Notes: generated from the letters alone by a model not told the origin. Counted from the first letter of the stretch, positions 49,061 through 60,239 are shown. The stretch: DNA of 64,000 nucleotides from Promethearchaeota archaeon (GCA_019058245.1 JAHPZJ010000023.1:1-64000); one strand, 5' to 3'. Program-made: numbers and translations.

Positions 49061-49402
49061 CTATAAAATATCTTCACCTTTCTCTTTTGTCCTGATTCTT
49101 ATTGCATTTTCAATGGGAATTATAAATATTTTTCCATCGCCAGGTTTGCCTGTTTGAGCATTTTCTATAATGGTATTAATAATTTCATCGATATTTATTT
49201 TATCGCTAATAACTATCTCCAGTTTCAATTTATCAATCCATTCGACACAATATTCCCCAGTTCTCCCCACAAACTTTATTCCCCTTTGACTGCCATGTCC
49301 TTTGACTTCATTTACGCTCATTCCTTTAATTCCTTTATCAAATAATCCAGATTTTACAGCTTCTAATTTTTCTGGTCGTATAAAACATTCAATTTTTTTC
49401 AT
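49061..49402 (-). CDS. glnK: Nitrogen regulatory PII protein
   Basis: MKKIECFIRPEKLEAVKSGLFDKGIKGMSVNEVKGHGSQRG, TGKPGDGKIFIIPIENAIRIRTKEKGEDIL. Confidence 0.97.
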   Translation of the reverse strand: MKKIECFIRPEKLEAVKSGLFDKGIKGMSVNEVKGHGSQRGIKFVGRTGEYCVEWIDKLKLEIVISDKINIDEIINTIIENAQTGKPGDGKIFIIPIENAIRIRTKEKGEDIL

Positions 49403-49420
49403 TTTTATTTTATACCTCCT

Positions 49421-50620
49421 TTATACTTTTTCTCCATGGATTGAAATATCTATTCCAACATACTCTTCTTCCTCAGATGCTCTTAAACCCATAAATTTAT
49501 CAATCACTTTAGCTATTACCCAAGTTACTACAAAAGTATATACAATTGTAACTATAACTCCTACTGTTTGAGTCCATACTTGTCCAGAGTTGCCTGTAAT
49601 TAAACTTGTAGCCCCCACACTAGCAAAAATTCCAGTAGCAATTGCTCCCCAGATACCACCCCATCCATGAACAGCCCACGCATCTAAAGATTCATCAATT
49701 TTCGATTTTGAACGCCAAGTAAGTGCACCATAACAGATTGCAGCAACAACAGCTCCAATTATCAATGCAGCCCATGGTTGAACATAGCCAGCAGCAGGAG
49801 TAATTGCAACTAGTCCCGCTAAACCACCTGTTGCTAATCCAAGAACACTAAATTTTCCTGTTTTATAGTATTCTATAATCATCCAAATTAAACCAGAAGT
49901 ACTCGCCGCTATGTGAGTATTAACCATAGCTAATACCGCAGTACTGTTTGCAGCTAAAGCACTTCCACCATTAAATCCAAACCATCCAATCCAAAGTAGT
50001 CCCATTCCAAGTAATACATAAGGAATATTTGAAGGCTCCATGGGTTCTTTCTGATATCCTTTCCTTGGACCAATAACCAAGGCGATTGCTAAAGACGCAA
50101 ATCCTACATTTATATGAACGACCGTGCCTCCAGCGAAATCTAGGGCGCCTAGAGCTTTTAACCACCCGCCATCACCCCAAACCCAATGAGCTATAGGAGA
50201 ATATACTATTACGAGCCAGATTGAAATAAATATCATGAATGCCTTAAAATTTACTCTCTCTGCGAAAGGACTTGCTATAATCGCTACAGTAATTATTGCA
50301 AACATTAACTGAAACACCATATATAATAGATGTGGTATTGCATCAGAATATACTGGATATGCATCCGTTCCTACTCCAAAAAGTCCAAGGAAATTAAAAC
50401 CTCCAATAAATCCACCACCAATATCAGGAGCAAAAGCAAAACTATAACCAATTATAAACCATGCAACTGTTACAATTGATATTGAGACAAAACACATTGC
50501 CATCATATTTATAATATTCTTTTTACGTAATAGCCCCCCATAAAAGAATGCTAGACCCGGAGTCATAATAAAAACTAACCCAGTACATATTAAGACAAAA
50601 GCTATATCTGCACCCGCCAA
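49421..50620 (-). CDS. amt: Ammonium transporter
   Basis: FVMTPGLAFFYGGL-like N-terminus, IAHWVWGDGGWLKALGALDFAGGTVVHINVGFASLA, DAWAVHGWGGIWGAIATGIFA. Confidence 0.97.
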   Translation of the reverse strand: MAGADIAFVLICTGLVFIMTPGLAFFYGGLLRKKNIINMMAMCFVSISIVTVAWFIIGYSFAFAPDIGGGFIGGFNFLGLFGVGTDAYPVYSDAIPHLLYMVFQLMFAIITVAIIASPFAERVNFKAFMIFISIWLVIVYSPIAHWVWGDGGWLKALGALDFAGGTVVHINVGFASLAIALVIGPRKGYQKEPMEPSNIPYVLLGMGLLWIGWFGFNGGSALAANSTAVLAMVNTHIAASTSGLIWMIIEYYKTGKFSVLGLATGGLAGLVAITPAAGYVQPWAALIIGAVVAAICYGALTWRSKSKIDESLDAWAVHGWGGIWGAIATGIFASVGATSLITGNSGQVWTQTVGVIVTIVYTFVVTWVIAKVIDKFMGLRASEEEEYVGIDISIHGEKV

Positions 50621-50904
50621 ATTTATCCACTTTTTTAATATTTTAATTTTATTAATATAATTACTTTTAATTTAGATAATATATATTAAATCTTAAATAT
50701 AATGAAGAATATGAACTATAAAAGGTTAATTGAGAATTAAAATTATAGGTTAAGATCATTTAGTTAATTTTATTAACAATTATGCATTGTATAATAACAA
50801 ATTCTTTCATTTTATGAAAAAGTATGAATTACTCATAATAGTATAAATAAATAATAATCATTAATCAAATTATAAAGGAAAATTATCTAAATTCTTATAA
50901 TATC

Positions 50905-52560
50905 ATGAGAAAATTAAAAATTTGTATAGGGCAAATTAATCCAATTGTTGGAGATATTGAATATAATGCAGATAAAATCATTACAATTATTAGAAAAAAT
51001 CAAGATGTTGATATTATTGTATTTCCGGAAATGGGTCTTGTGGGATATCCTCTGATGGATCACATTCATGATCCGTTAATTAAACATAAAAACTCAGATG
51101 CTATTAAAAGAATCAAAAATCTAAATTCTAAAGCTTCTGTTATTTTAGGAACATTTACAGAACCTAAAGAATTAAAAGGTAAGTTTCAGCCTTTTTACAA
51201 CTCAGGTTTAGTTATTGAAGGTGAAGAATTAAGTTATATTGAAAATAAAAGACTATTGCCAAATTATGATGTATTCGATGAGAGAAGATACTTTTCTTTC
51301 GATAACAAGTTTAAACCTGTGAAAATTAAAGGAGTGAAATGTGGGATCTTAATTTGTGAGGACATATGGGATGAACATTATGAGAAAAATGTTTCAGAGA
51401 ATTTGGTGATGAATGGAGCAGAAATATTGATAGTAATTAATGCTTCTCCATATCATATTAATAAATTTAAACAAAGGGTTGAACTTATTTCTGATAAAGC
51501 TAGAAATCTAGCAGTTCCTATCTTTTATATTAATATGGTTGGGGGTCTTGACGAAATTATATATGATGGACAGAGTTTTGTAAGTAATAAGTATGGTCAG
51601 ATAATTTTCAAAGCGAAAGCGTTTGAAGAAGATGACCCTATTGTAGAAATAGCAATTGATTCAGATAGTCCTATTGAAGAAATAAATTATGAAATAGATT
51701 GGAGAGAAGAAGTACTTGAAGCACTTAAATTAAATATAAGAGATTATTTTTCTAAAACGGGTTTTTTTAAAGGTATAGTTTTAGGATTAAGTGGGGGAAT
51801 TGATTCAGCTTTTACTGCTTATACTTGTGCTAAGGCAATTGGATCGGATAAAGTAACGTGTATTATGATGCCAACCCGTTTTACTTCAGAACAGAGTATT
51901 AATTTAGCTCGTGATTTATGTGAAAACTTAGATATAAAATATATCATTCATCCAATTGACGATATTTTTCTGAGCTATAATCAGGATTTTAAGAAAAATT
52001 TGGGAGATTTACCATTTGATATTGCAGATGAGAATCTACAGGCTAGAATTCGTGCAACAATATTAATGTATTATTCCAATAAATTTAATTGGCTATTAGT
52101 TTCCACAGGCAATAAATCTGAGATAGCTGTTGGATATTGCACGCTTTATGGAGATACCTGTGGGGGAAAGAATATTCCAGGAGATCTTTTAAAAATACAA
52201 ATCTATGATATTTGCAAATGGATTAATCGAGAAAAAGAAGTAATCCCTAAAGGTATTATTGAAAGACCTCCAACTGCTGAATTGAGAGAAAATCAAAAAG
52301 ATGAAGACTCATTACCACCTTATAACATATTAGATCTTATTTTGAATGAGATTATTAAACATGGAATAGGCAATGAATTAAATCACTTGGAAAAAAAAGC
52401 AATTGATAAAGAAACCATAAATTATGTAAGAAAATTATACTTGAATTCAGAATTTAAACGTAGGCAATTAGTTCAATCAATAAAAGTGAGTGAAAGTGCC
52501 TTTGGTATAGGACGTCGATATCCAGTATTAAAAAAAATAAATTTAGATAATGAAATTTGA
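50905..52560 (+). CDS. nadE: NAD+ synthetase (glutamine-dependent, nitrilase-domain fusion)
   Basis: IVFPEMGLVGYPLMDH, LICEDIWDEHYEKN, VLGLSGGIDSAFTAY, STGNKSEIAVGYCTLYGDTCGG. Confidence 0.96.
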   Translation: MRKLKICIGQINPIVGDIEYNADKIITIIRKNQDVDIIVFPEMGLVGYPLMDHIHDPLIKHKNSDAIKRIKNLNSKASVILGTFTEPKELKGKFQPFYNSGLVIEGEELSYIENKRLLPNYDVFDERRYFSFDNKFKPVKIKGVKCGILICEDIWDEHYEKNVSENLVMNGAEILIVINASPYHINKFKQRVELISDKARNLAVPIFYINMVGGLDEIIYDGQSFVSNKYGQIIFKAKAFEEDDPIVEIAIDSDSPIEEINYEIDWREEVLEALKLNIRDYFSKTGFFKGIVLGLSGGIDSAFTAYTCAKAIGSDKVTCIMMPTRFTSEQSINLARDLCENLDIKYIIHPIDDIFLSYNQDFKKNLGDLPFDIADENLQARIRATILMYYSNKFNWLLVSTGNKSEIAVGYCTLYGDTCGGKNIPGDLLKIQIYDICKWINREKEVIPKGIIERPPTAELRENQKDEDSLPPYNILDLILNEIIKHGIGNELNHLEKKAIDKETINYVRKLYLNSEFKRRQLVQSIKVSESAFGIGRRYPVLKKINLDNEI

Positions 52561-52639
52561 AGAATTTCAATATAATTTTTACATAAAATATTATCTTATT
52601 AATAAAATTGTATCATCTTCATCTTAAATGGGATTCTTT

Positions 52640-52748
52640 TGTCCAGTGAATTTTATCAATTATCATAAATTTTTCATTATAATTTAGGTTCTATAGAAAA
52701 TTTAATAATCTTGTCCAGAGAATATTCTAGGATTTGCTTTTCTGTCCA
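52640..52748. promoter_or_regulatory. Three TGTCCA sites upstream of glnA-2
   Basis: TGTCCA at 52640, 52712, 52743 (spacing 72 and 31 bp, identical to the glnA-1 promoter). Confidence 0.65.
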
Positions 52749-52884
52749 TAATATATAGGTTTTACTGGTCAAATATAAACCTTTATATATTGTTTCACAC
52801 TATTTGTTCATAATATAATTTAAAAAAGAAAATATAATTTAGTATAATAAAATATATTTGAAGAAAAAAATAGAATGAAAAGAA

Positions 52885-54237
52885 ATGATTGAAAAAGATG
52901 ATCCAGAACGCTGGAAAATTTGCGATAAAGTTATAGAGACGGTAAAAGAGCAGGATATCAAACTAGTTTACTTTCAATGGACCGATATTCATGGTATACT
53001 TAAATCATTTGAGATTAATGCAAAACGAATCGAAGATTTTCTCCAAGATGGAGAACATTTCGATGGAAGTTCAATTACTGGATATGGAGCTATAGAAGAA
53101 TCCGATAAAACTGCTATACCAGATCCTAGTACTTTTGCAATTATGCCTTGGCGAAAGGAGAAAAAAGTCGCTAGATTCATCTGTGATATATACAAACCAG
53201 ATGGAAATAGATATGAAGGTGATCCGCGTTATATCCTTCAAAAAGCAGTTAAAAAAGCTTCTGAATTTGGATATACTTATTATTGCGCTCCTGAACTTGA
53301 GTTTTTCGTAATCGATACAGATACTGAGAAGGCATTTAAACCTGGCGATTTGCGTGGATATTTTGATTATGATCCTTATGATATCAACGAACGAATGAGA
53401 TATAGGATTAATGAATATTGTGATGCTATGGGAATTGAAACTGAAGCAATACATCATGAAGTTGCCTATGGTCAACATGAAGTAGATTTTAAATATGATA
53501 AAGCAGTAACATCAGCGGACAATACGGTTACCCTTAAAACCATAATTAAAACTGTTGCAGCTGAAGATGGTATGATTGGAACCTTTATGCCAAAACCATT
53601 TGCAGGTATCAATGGTAGTGGTATGCATGTTCACCAAAGTATGATGAAAGATGGAAAAAACGCTTTCTATGATGAGAAGGATAATAATTATATATCAATG
53701 ACCATGAAGAAATTTATCGCAGGACAATTAAAACATGCAAAAGCGATGTGTGCAGTGTTAAGTAGTTGGCCAAACTCTTATAAACGTCTAGTTCCTGGAT
53801 ATGAAGCTCCAGTATATATAGCTTGGGGTTTTAGGAATAGATCACCATTAATAAGGGTCCCCGATTTTAGTGGAAAGCCAAGTTCTGCTCGCTGTGAGAT
53901 ACGATGTCCAGATCCTGCAGGGAATCCCTATCTTCAATTTGCTGTTTTATTAGCGACAGGTTTGGAGGGAATAATATCTGATGATATTGAAGTTCCTGAA
54001 GCTACTGATAAAAATGTATATCATTTTTCATCCAAAGATCTTGAAAAAGCAGGAATTGATGCATTACCGGGAAGTTTAAGGCAGGCCATTATAGAATTTA
54101 GGAATTCAGAATTTATGAAAGAAATATTTGGAGAAGAGCCTTGGAAAAACTTCTATTATGCTAAATTGGAGGAATTTGACGCCTATAGAATTAATGTAGG
54201 TCAATGGGAAAGAGATAGATATATTGTAAAATTGTAA
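52885..54237 (+). CDS. glnA: Glutamine synthetase (second copy)
   Basis: HFDGSSITGYGAIEESD, APELEFFVID, GSGMHVHQSMMKDGKNAF, NSYKRLVPGYEAPVYIAWGFRNRSPLIRVP. Confidence 0.96.
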   Translation: MIEKDDPERWKICDKVIETVKEQDIKLVYFQWTDIHGILKSFEINAKRIEDFLQDGEHFDGSSITGYGAIEESDKTAIPDPSTFAIMPWRKEKKVARFICDIYKPDGNRYEGDPRYILQKAVKKASEFGYTYYCAPELEFFVIDTDTEKAFKPGDLRGYFDYDPYDINERMRYRINEYCDAMGIETEAIHHEVAYGQHEVDFKYDKAVTSADNTVTLKTIIKTVAAEDGMIGTFMPKPFAGINGSGMHVHQSMMKDGKNAFYDEKDNNYISMTMKKFIAGQLKHAKAMCAVLSSWPNSYKRLVPGYEAPVYIAWGFRNRSPLIRVPDFSGKPSSARCEIRCPDPAGNPYLQFAVLLATGLEGIISDDIEVPEATDKNVYHFSSKDLEKAGIDALPGSLRQAIIEFRNSEFMKEIFGEEPWKNFYYAKLEEFDAYRINVGQWERDRYIVKL

Positions 54238-54401
54238 TTTTTTTTTTATTTTTTTTTTTTAATGAGTTCAGATGATAAAAAATATTAAAATCAGCAAAAG
54301 CTTTTTTAGATTTATAATAGATTTTCTTGCTTTTAATAAGATAATAATTATCTTACAAGATAATGAACAATATTAGACTAAAAAAAAACGATGGACGTTA
54401 C

Positions 54402-54653
54402 TTAAAATAAATCTGGGTACATCTTTTCGATATTTTCCATAGTCTCAGAAAACAAATTGTATAAAACAATATTGTCATAAACAAGTATATTCTCATAAAA
54501 ATAATCTAAAATTTCATTAGCAAGTTTCTTATCATTCTTAGGATCAATTTTAGGTTTTAAATTGAATAAAATTTCAAATTCTTCTCTCAACCATGTTAAT
54601 TCATTTTTTAAGCTTTCCTCTAAAACTTGTAGATAATTTATACTAACTTCCAT
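54402..54653 (-). CDS. Small hypothetical protein
   Basis: 83-aa intact ORF. Confidence 0.5.
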   Translation of the reverse strand: MEVSINYLQVLEESLKNELTWLREEFEILFNLKPKIDPKNDKKLANEILDYFYENILVYDNIVLYNLFSETMENIEKMYPDLF

Positions 54654-55004
54654 ATCAATACCTCAATCCCTTAATTTATTTTAATAAATCCTTTTTCTTT
54701 GTATTAAATGAAATAATATGGTTATTTATAATTTTCATAGACCAATCTTTACATAAACTAAGATTTGAAAAAGCTTTTCTTTGGAATCTATTATTATTTT
54801 TTTTTTAATTCTTTTGAGTTATAACCATACTATCTGAAGTATATTATGGTATCAAAAATAAAGTCTTAATCTATATATATAATGAGCATGGTTATTTCAG
54901 CCTTAATTTATGTTGTGTTGAAAATATTATAAGTTTTTTAAAAATTGTTTATTATTTCTTGTAATCTCAAAATTTTAAGAAATTTTAAGAAGGTTGGAAA
55001 TTAA

Positions 55005-55532
55005 ATGTCTGGAAAATGGATAGGAATTTTTCCTATTATATGTGTTGTGTTACTGATCGTTTCATTGTTTTTACCAATAATGGGGCTAAGTATTTTTAGT
55101 TTTGGATTGATAGATCCTGCTATAACTGGAGATATCATGCCTTTTGGAGGAGGAATCTTAGATGAGCTTGAGCCATATGTTGCGACAGTTCCAAAAGCTG
55201 GTGACATACAAAATGCTTTTTTTTGGGTTGGGATAATTTTTGCTGTATTCTTCGCGCTTGATGCTTTATTCTTGTTTATTGGAGGAATTAGAGTAATGAC
55301 TGGAAGCAAAGAACTCGAAAAAGCTAGAAAAAAGTGGTTAACGGGAGGATTATCAAGGATTATAAGTCAAGTTATCCTAATTGTAGTGCTGCTTTTTTTT
55401 GTTCCCGACTTAATATCAGATTATGCCCCTGGACTAGAAATAACTTTTTCAATAGGACTAGGGATGATAATGATAATCATTGTAGGCGGAATTTTAGTTT
55501 TCGCATGGATCTTAGCCAAAATCGCTGATTAA
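55005..55532 (+). CDS. Hypothetical four-TM membrane protein
   Basis: Intact 175-aa ORF with four predicted TM stretches. Confidence 0.65.
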   Translation: MSGKWIGIFPIICVVLLIVSLFLPIMGLSIFSFGLIDPAITGDIMPFGGGILDELEPYVATVPKAGDIQNAFFWVGIIFAVFFALDALFLFIGGIRVMTGSKELEKARKKWLTGGLSRIISQVILIVVLLFFVPDLISDYAPGLEITFSIGLGMIMIIIVGGILVFAWILAKIAD

Positions 55533-55686
55533 ATAAAGATATAATTATAAATCATTTTTTTTAAGTAAAAATAATCAATCTAATTTTACAGCCTCGAATA
55601 TTATTTATTAACTTATTTTTCTTATCAACTTTCTCATTAAAGAGGAATTTTCTTTCTTTAGATAGATATCAAGTATATTTTCTCTT

Positions 55687-57519
55687 TCAGATTTGTTTTA
55701 TTTCCTTCATTTTTTCTATATATTCTAAAGATTGGTGGCGGAAATATGTATTGTAAAGCTCAGCATACATTCCACCCTTAGCCATTAACTCTTCGTGATT
55801 TCCTTCTTCTATAATTTTCCCATGATCAAGTACAATTATTCTATTGACATGTCTTACGGTCCAAAGATGATGAGCAATTATAATTGATGTTCGTCCTTCT
55901 ATTGTTTTTTGCAAGGCATCTTGTATTTTTGTTTCGGTGAAGGGATCAACTGAAGCAGTAGCTTCGTCTAAGATGAGAATCGCTGGGTTTTCTAATAGAA
56001 CTCGGGCAAAAACCACTAATTGTCTTTGACCCATTGAAAGACGGCTACCCCTTTCACCAGTATCAGTTTCTAATCCTCTTGATAAATCCTCGATCCAATC
56101 AGAACCACTAGTTGCATTTAATGAATTAATAACATCTTCTTTTTTTGCATTTGAACAACAATATTTTATATTATTTTCAATTGAATCTGCAAAAAGAAAT
56201 GGTGATTGAGGAATAATTCCAATTTGTCTACGATATTCTTTAAGGTCATAATTTCTGATGCTTATCCCATCTATTAAGATATCTCCGCCTTGGAATTCAT
56301 AAAATCTTGCTAGAAGCTTAGCTAAGCTAGATTTTCCAGCACCAGTATGCCCAACAATGGCTATAGATTCTCCAGAATTAATTGATAAATTAAAATTATT
56401 AAAAACACCCTTATTATTTTCATACTGGAACAAAAGGTTCCTGATTTCTATATTACCTTTTAATCTTGATGGCTTAATACTATCGTTTTGAATGATCAAT
56501 GGTAAAGTATCTATTAGTGCAAAAATTCGTTCGGATGCCGCCATTCCCGCTTGAAAAGTTGGCCAAAATGCAGCAATCGATAATAACGGAAAAAATAAAT
56601 AATTCACACCTTGAAGAAATAAATTCAGGTCTCCAGCGCTTATTGTCCCTCCCAAGACATTTTTTCCACCAAAAAGAACTAATAAAGTTATTGTAATTCC
56701 TTGTATGATTCCTAAGGATGGGAAAATGGCATTTAATATAAATGCCCTTCTTAAATTGACCTTATAAGAAGTATCATTTACTTTATTAAATTTTTCATAC
56801 AATTTTTCTTCTTGACGAAATGTTTTTGCTATTTGAATGCCAGAAAAACTCTCTTTAACAAAATCATTAACAGATGCTAGAGCTCTTTGACCTAATAATG
56901 TCTTTTTTCTAGCTATTTTTCGAAATGATAATGCTAGGATAAAAAAGATTGGAACTGCAATTATTACTGCTAATGTTAATAAAATATTTATAAAGAACAT
57001 AATGATCAGTAAAAAAAAGACAATCAATATTGATGAAATTAATTGAATAGATAAATCTACAGTAGTTCCAAAAGTCTCACTATCTGAATTTACTCGACTA
57101 ACTATTTTACCTGTTGGATTTCTGTCAAAAAACGAAAGATCATGATTTAAAACGGCATCCGTGGCATTTTTTCTTAGATCTAAAACAACACCACCTATAA
57201 CTCTAAAAGCATATCGTTGCTGAAAATAATTAAAAACATAACTTAATAAATTAAAAATAAGAATTAGAATAATTACAGCGAATATACTGAAAATATTTCT
57301 ATTTGTCTCTAAATTATTAATAATTATACTGGTTAAAACTGGAACAAAAGCAGAAGTAATAGATGCAACAGATATAAAAAAAATAACAATTGACATTGAA
57401 CGTTTATATGGATGAAAATAAGATAATATCCGTTTTAATAAAAACCTATCAGAAAATTCTCTATCATATTCTTCAGCTTCTAAAGCCCACCCATACGCCA
57501 ATAACTTATGCCTCCTCAC
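55687..57519 (-). CDS. ABC transporter, MDR-type (TMD-NBD), subunit 2
   Basis: VGHTGAGKSSLAKLLARFY, LSMGQRQLVVFARVLLENPAILILDEATASVD. Confidence 0.95.
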   Translation of the reverse strand: MRRHKLLAYGWALEAEEYDREFSDRFLLKRILSYFHPYKRSMSIVIFFISVASITSAFVPVLTSIIINNLETNRNIFSIFAVIILILIFNLLSYVFNYFQQRYAFRVIGGVVLDLRKNATDAVLNHDLSFFDRNPTGKIVSRVNSDSETFGTTVDLSIQLISSILIVFFLLIIMFFINILLTLAVIIAVPIFFILALSFRKIARKKTLLGQRALASVNDFVKESFSGIQIAKTFRQEEKLYEKFNKVNDTSYKVNLRRAFILNAIFPSLGIIQGITITLLVLFGGKNVLGGTISAGDLNLFLQGVNYLFFPLLSIAAFWPTFQAGMAASERIFALIDTLPLIIQNDSIKPSRLKGNIEIRNLLFQYENNKGVFNNFNLSINSGESIAIVGHTGAGKSSLAKLLARFYEFQGGDILIDGISIRNYDLKEYRRQIGIIPQSPFLFADSIENNIKYCCSNAKKEDVINSLNATSGSDWIEDLSRGLETDTGERGSRLSMGQRQLVVFARVLLENPAILILDEATASVDPFTETKIQDALQKTIEGRTSIIIAHHLWTVRHVNRIIVLDHGKIIEEGNHEELMAKGGMYAELYNTYFRHQSLEYIEKMKEIKQI

Positions 57520-59344
57520 ATCTTTTAATTAATGTATCAATTTCAACATCAAATTTTTTGATAAAAATTCGTTGATAATCTTCTGAAGTTTTTAATAATT
57601 CTTCATGAGTTCCTTTTGCTACAATCTCTCCTTTATTCAATACAATTATTAAATCAGCCCATCGAATTTGACTTAAACGATGTGTGATAAGAATTGTTGT
57701 CCGATTTTTGAGGATATTTCGAATAGCTCTCTGAATTTTATCCTCTGTATTAGAGTCAATTGCTGAAGTAGAATCATCCAATATTAAAATCTTGGGGTTT
57801 ACAAGAAAAGCACGAGCAATAGCGATTCTTTGTCTTTCACCACCACTTAATTGAACACCTCTCTCTCCAACTTCTGAATAATATTGATTTGGTAAATTAG
57901 AGATAAATCCATGTGCTTGAGCTTCTTTTGCCACTTCAACTACTTGTTCTATTGAACCTGTATATCCAAATGATATATTTTCAAAGATAGTTGTAGAAAA
58001 CAAAAATACATCTTGATCTACATATGAAATTTGATTTCTCAACGAATTTAAAGCATAATTACGAATATCAACATTATCAATCAAAATTCTGCCTTCATCG
58101 ACATCATATAATCGTGAAATTAATTTTGTTAAAGTTGTTTTACCTGATCCAGTAGTTCCTACTAATGCTAATGTTTGACCAGGTTTAACTTCAAAACTAA
58201 TATTTTTTAATACTTTTTTTTCACTCCCAGGATAGCTAAAAATTACATTTTCGAATTTAATATCACCTTTAATTTCATTTTTATAACCTCCAACATTTTC
58301 ATCAATTTCTGTTTTCTTATTCATGAATTCAAGTAATCTTTGAGCACTGGACACCGCTAGTCTAATTATTGCAAAAACAAAAATAGATATAAATGTAGGA
58401 AATCGTAATAATGCTAATAATCCTAAATATGCTATTACTTGACCGATATTCATTAACCCTATTAAATTAAGGATTATAGCATGTATGAGCCCTCCAGTTA
58501 TAGTTAAAGCTAAAATTAGCAGTGGGAGATATTTTGCTTCAACATCACCTTGTTCAACATATGCATCTCGATAATTATTAGCATTTTCATAATATTTTTT
58601 ACTTTCTCCGCTTTCTTGGGCACTTGCTTTAACAACTTCAATTCCAGTTAAAGCTTCATTCAATGTTGAGTTCATCATTCCATAGAAACTACGCAATTTC
58701 CCAGTGATAGGGCCAATTTTTCTAGTATATGATTTTAGAGCAAAGAAAAACAATAATGAGAAAATTAATGGAGCTAAAATTAATTGCGAAGGATAAAAAG
58801 CGAGAATATAGAAAAGAGGGACTATTAATGAAGTAAAGGACTCAAAAATAAGGGAAATTGCTGGACTAATTAAGAAATTCATTGTTCGAACATCATCGGT
58901 TGCACGAGCCATTAATTCTCCAATTTTCTGTTGATCATGAAATGATTGACTTTTGCCCAGTAGATTAGAAAAGAATTCTTTTCTACAATCTCTCTCCAAT
59001 CTCTGTGCTATTACTTCACGTAACATATAATTAATTAAACGTAATATAGGAGTTCCTACACTTAATAATAATATAAAAGTAGTATAAAAAAGCAAACTTG
59101 ATTGTTTACCAATTAGAAAATCTGTAATAGCGTTCCCAATAACTACTAGGATAGCTGATGATAGATTAGCTGCTAAAATTGTTGTAAATAATACAATAAT
59201 AAATAAAAGTTTATTAGAGCGATAAAAAATATGAGATAAAATCCATCTTCTCGACCCTATCTGTCGTGCTTTTTCAAAAGGATCGTTTCCTGGAGAAAAT
59301 TCAACGTAATTTGTATTAATATTTTTATTTGTAATGCTCCGCAT
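57506..59344 (-). CDS. ABC transporter, MDR-type (TMD-NBD), subunit 1
   Basis: VGTTGSGKTTLTKLISRLYDV, LSGGERQRIAIARAFLVNPKILILDDSTSAID; overlaps the next subunit. Confidence 0.95.
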   Translation of the reverse strand: MRSITNKNINTNYVEFSPGNDPFEKARQIGSRRWILSHIFYRSNKLLFIIVLFTTILAANLSSAILVVIGNAITDFLIGKQSSLLFYTTFILLLSVGTPILRLINYMLREVIAQRLERDCRKEFFSNLLGKSQSFHDQQKIGELMARATDDVRTMNFLISPAISLIFESFTSLIVPLFYILAFYPSQLILAPLIFSLLFFFALKSYTRKIGPITGKLRSFYGMMNSTLNEALTGIEVVKASAQESGESKKYYENANNYRDAYVEQGDVEAKYLPLLILALTITGGLIHAIILNLIGLMNIGQVIAYLGLLALLRFPTFISIFVFAIIRLAVSSAQRLLEFMNKKTEIDENVGGYKNEIKGDIKFENVIFSYPGSEKKVLKNISFEVKPGQTLALVGTTGSGKTTLTKLISRLYDVDEGRILIDNVDIRNYALNSLRNQISYVDQDVFLFSTTIFENISFGYTGSIEQVVEVAKEAQAHGFISNLPNQYYSEVGERGVQLSGGERQRIAIARAFLVNPKILILDDSTSAIDSNTEDKIQRAIRNILKNRTTILITHRLSQIRWADLIIVLNKGEIVAKGTHEELLKTSEDYQRIFIKKFDVEIDTLIKRCEEA

Positions 59345-59484
59345 TTTCTGAATCTTCTTTGGTAAACATTTTAATTCACTTTATATTATTTACGAAATAT
59401 TTAATTCTTAATAGGTTTTTTACATTTAAATTATAAATTTTTATAATTCTATATTATTAGAGTTAACTTTGGAGTAGGAAAACT

Positions 59485-59979
59485 TTGGAATTCTTGATTA
59501 GAAAAGCCTCTGTTGAAGATGCTGAGAAAATAGCCTCTATATGGTCAATTATTTGCTCGGAAAGAACGTATTCTGCTGTAAATAAACCTTTTACCCCTGA
59601 ACAAGAGAAAGAATATATATCTAATCTTTCTGATCGTGAAGGTATCTTTGTGGCTGAATATAAAAGCCAAATTATAGGATTTCAGTCATTAGATATATGG
59701 ATGGATTATATAGATTCATTTGACCATGTTGGGACTATCGGGACTTTTATCCATCCTAATTGGCGTAAAAAACAAATAGGAAAAAAATTAGCTACCTTTA
59801 TGTTTAATTTTGCCCGAAATAACAGCTATGAAAAACTTGTTATATATGTTCGAGCTAGAAATAAAATTGCAATAGATTTCTATAAAGATCTAGGTTTTGT
59901 CGAAAAAGGTGTCCTTACAAAACAAGTAAAAATTGATAATGTTTATGAAGATGAAATATTTATGGAAAAGTTTCTTTAG
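59485..59979 (+). CDS. GNAT family N-acetyltransferase
   Basis: MEFLIRKASVEDAEKIASIW, GTFIHPNWRKKQIGKKLATFMF, IYVRARNKIAIDFYKDLGFVEKG. Confidence 0.93.
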   Translation: MEFLIRKASVEDAEKIASIWSIICSERTYSAVNKPFTPEQEKEYISNLSDREGIFVAEYKSQIIGFQSLDIWMDYIDSFDHVGTIGTFIHPNWRKKQIGKKLATFMFNFARNNSYEKLVIYVRARNKIAIDFYKDLGFVEKGVLTKQVKIDNVYEDEIFMEKFL

Positions 59980-60098
59980 TTTTGCTGATACTTTTTGTAC
60001 ACAAAAAATATTGCTAATGTTAACCAGTTAATAATTCCGACAAATTTCTATGATTTATTAAGGATTAATTTAAATATAAAAACAATTATAAACTAGTT

Positions 60099-60239
60099 GT
60101 GTCCGATAAAGTAATTGCATATGATATAAGGTTGGAAGAAGAACTAGAGAAAGCAAAGCTTAAAATCTGGTTATTAGAAGAGTTGCAACTAATTCCAAGA
60201 GAATATCATAAATTGATCCTAGAGAATTTATCTAAATAA
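60099..60239 (+). CDS. Small hypothetical protein (46 aa, GTG start)
   Basis: My own reading: VSDKVIAYDIRLEEELEKAKLKIWLLEELQLIPREYHKLILENLSK; not in the ORF track. Confidence 0.4.
   Translation: MSDKVIAYDIRLEEELEKAKLKIWLLEELQLIPREYHKLILENLSK

Noticed and set aside
54240-54262. Long T-runs after glnA-2 and elsewhere as special elements
   Set aside because: Ordinary archaeal oligo-T termination signals in an AT-rich genome.
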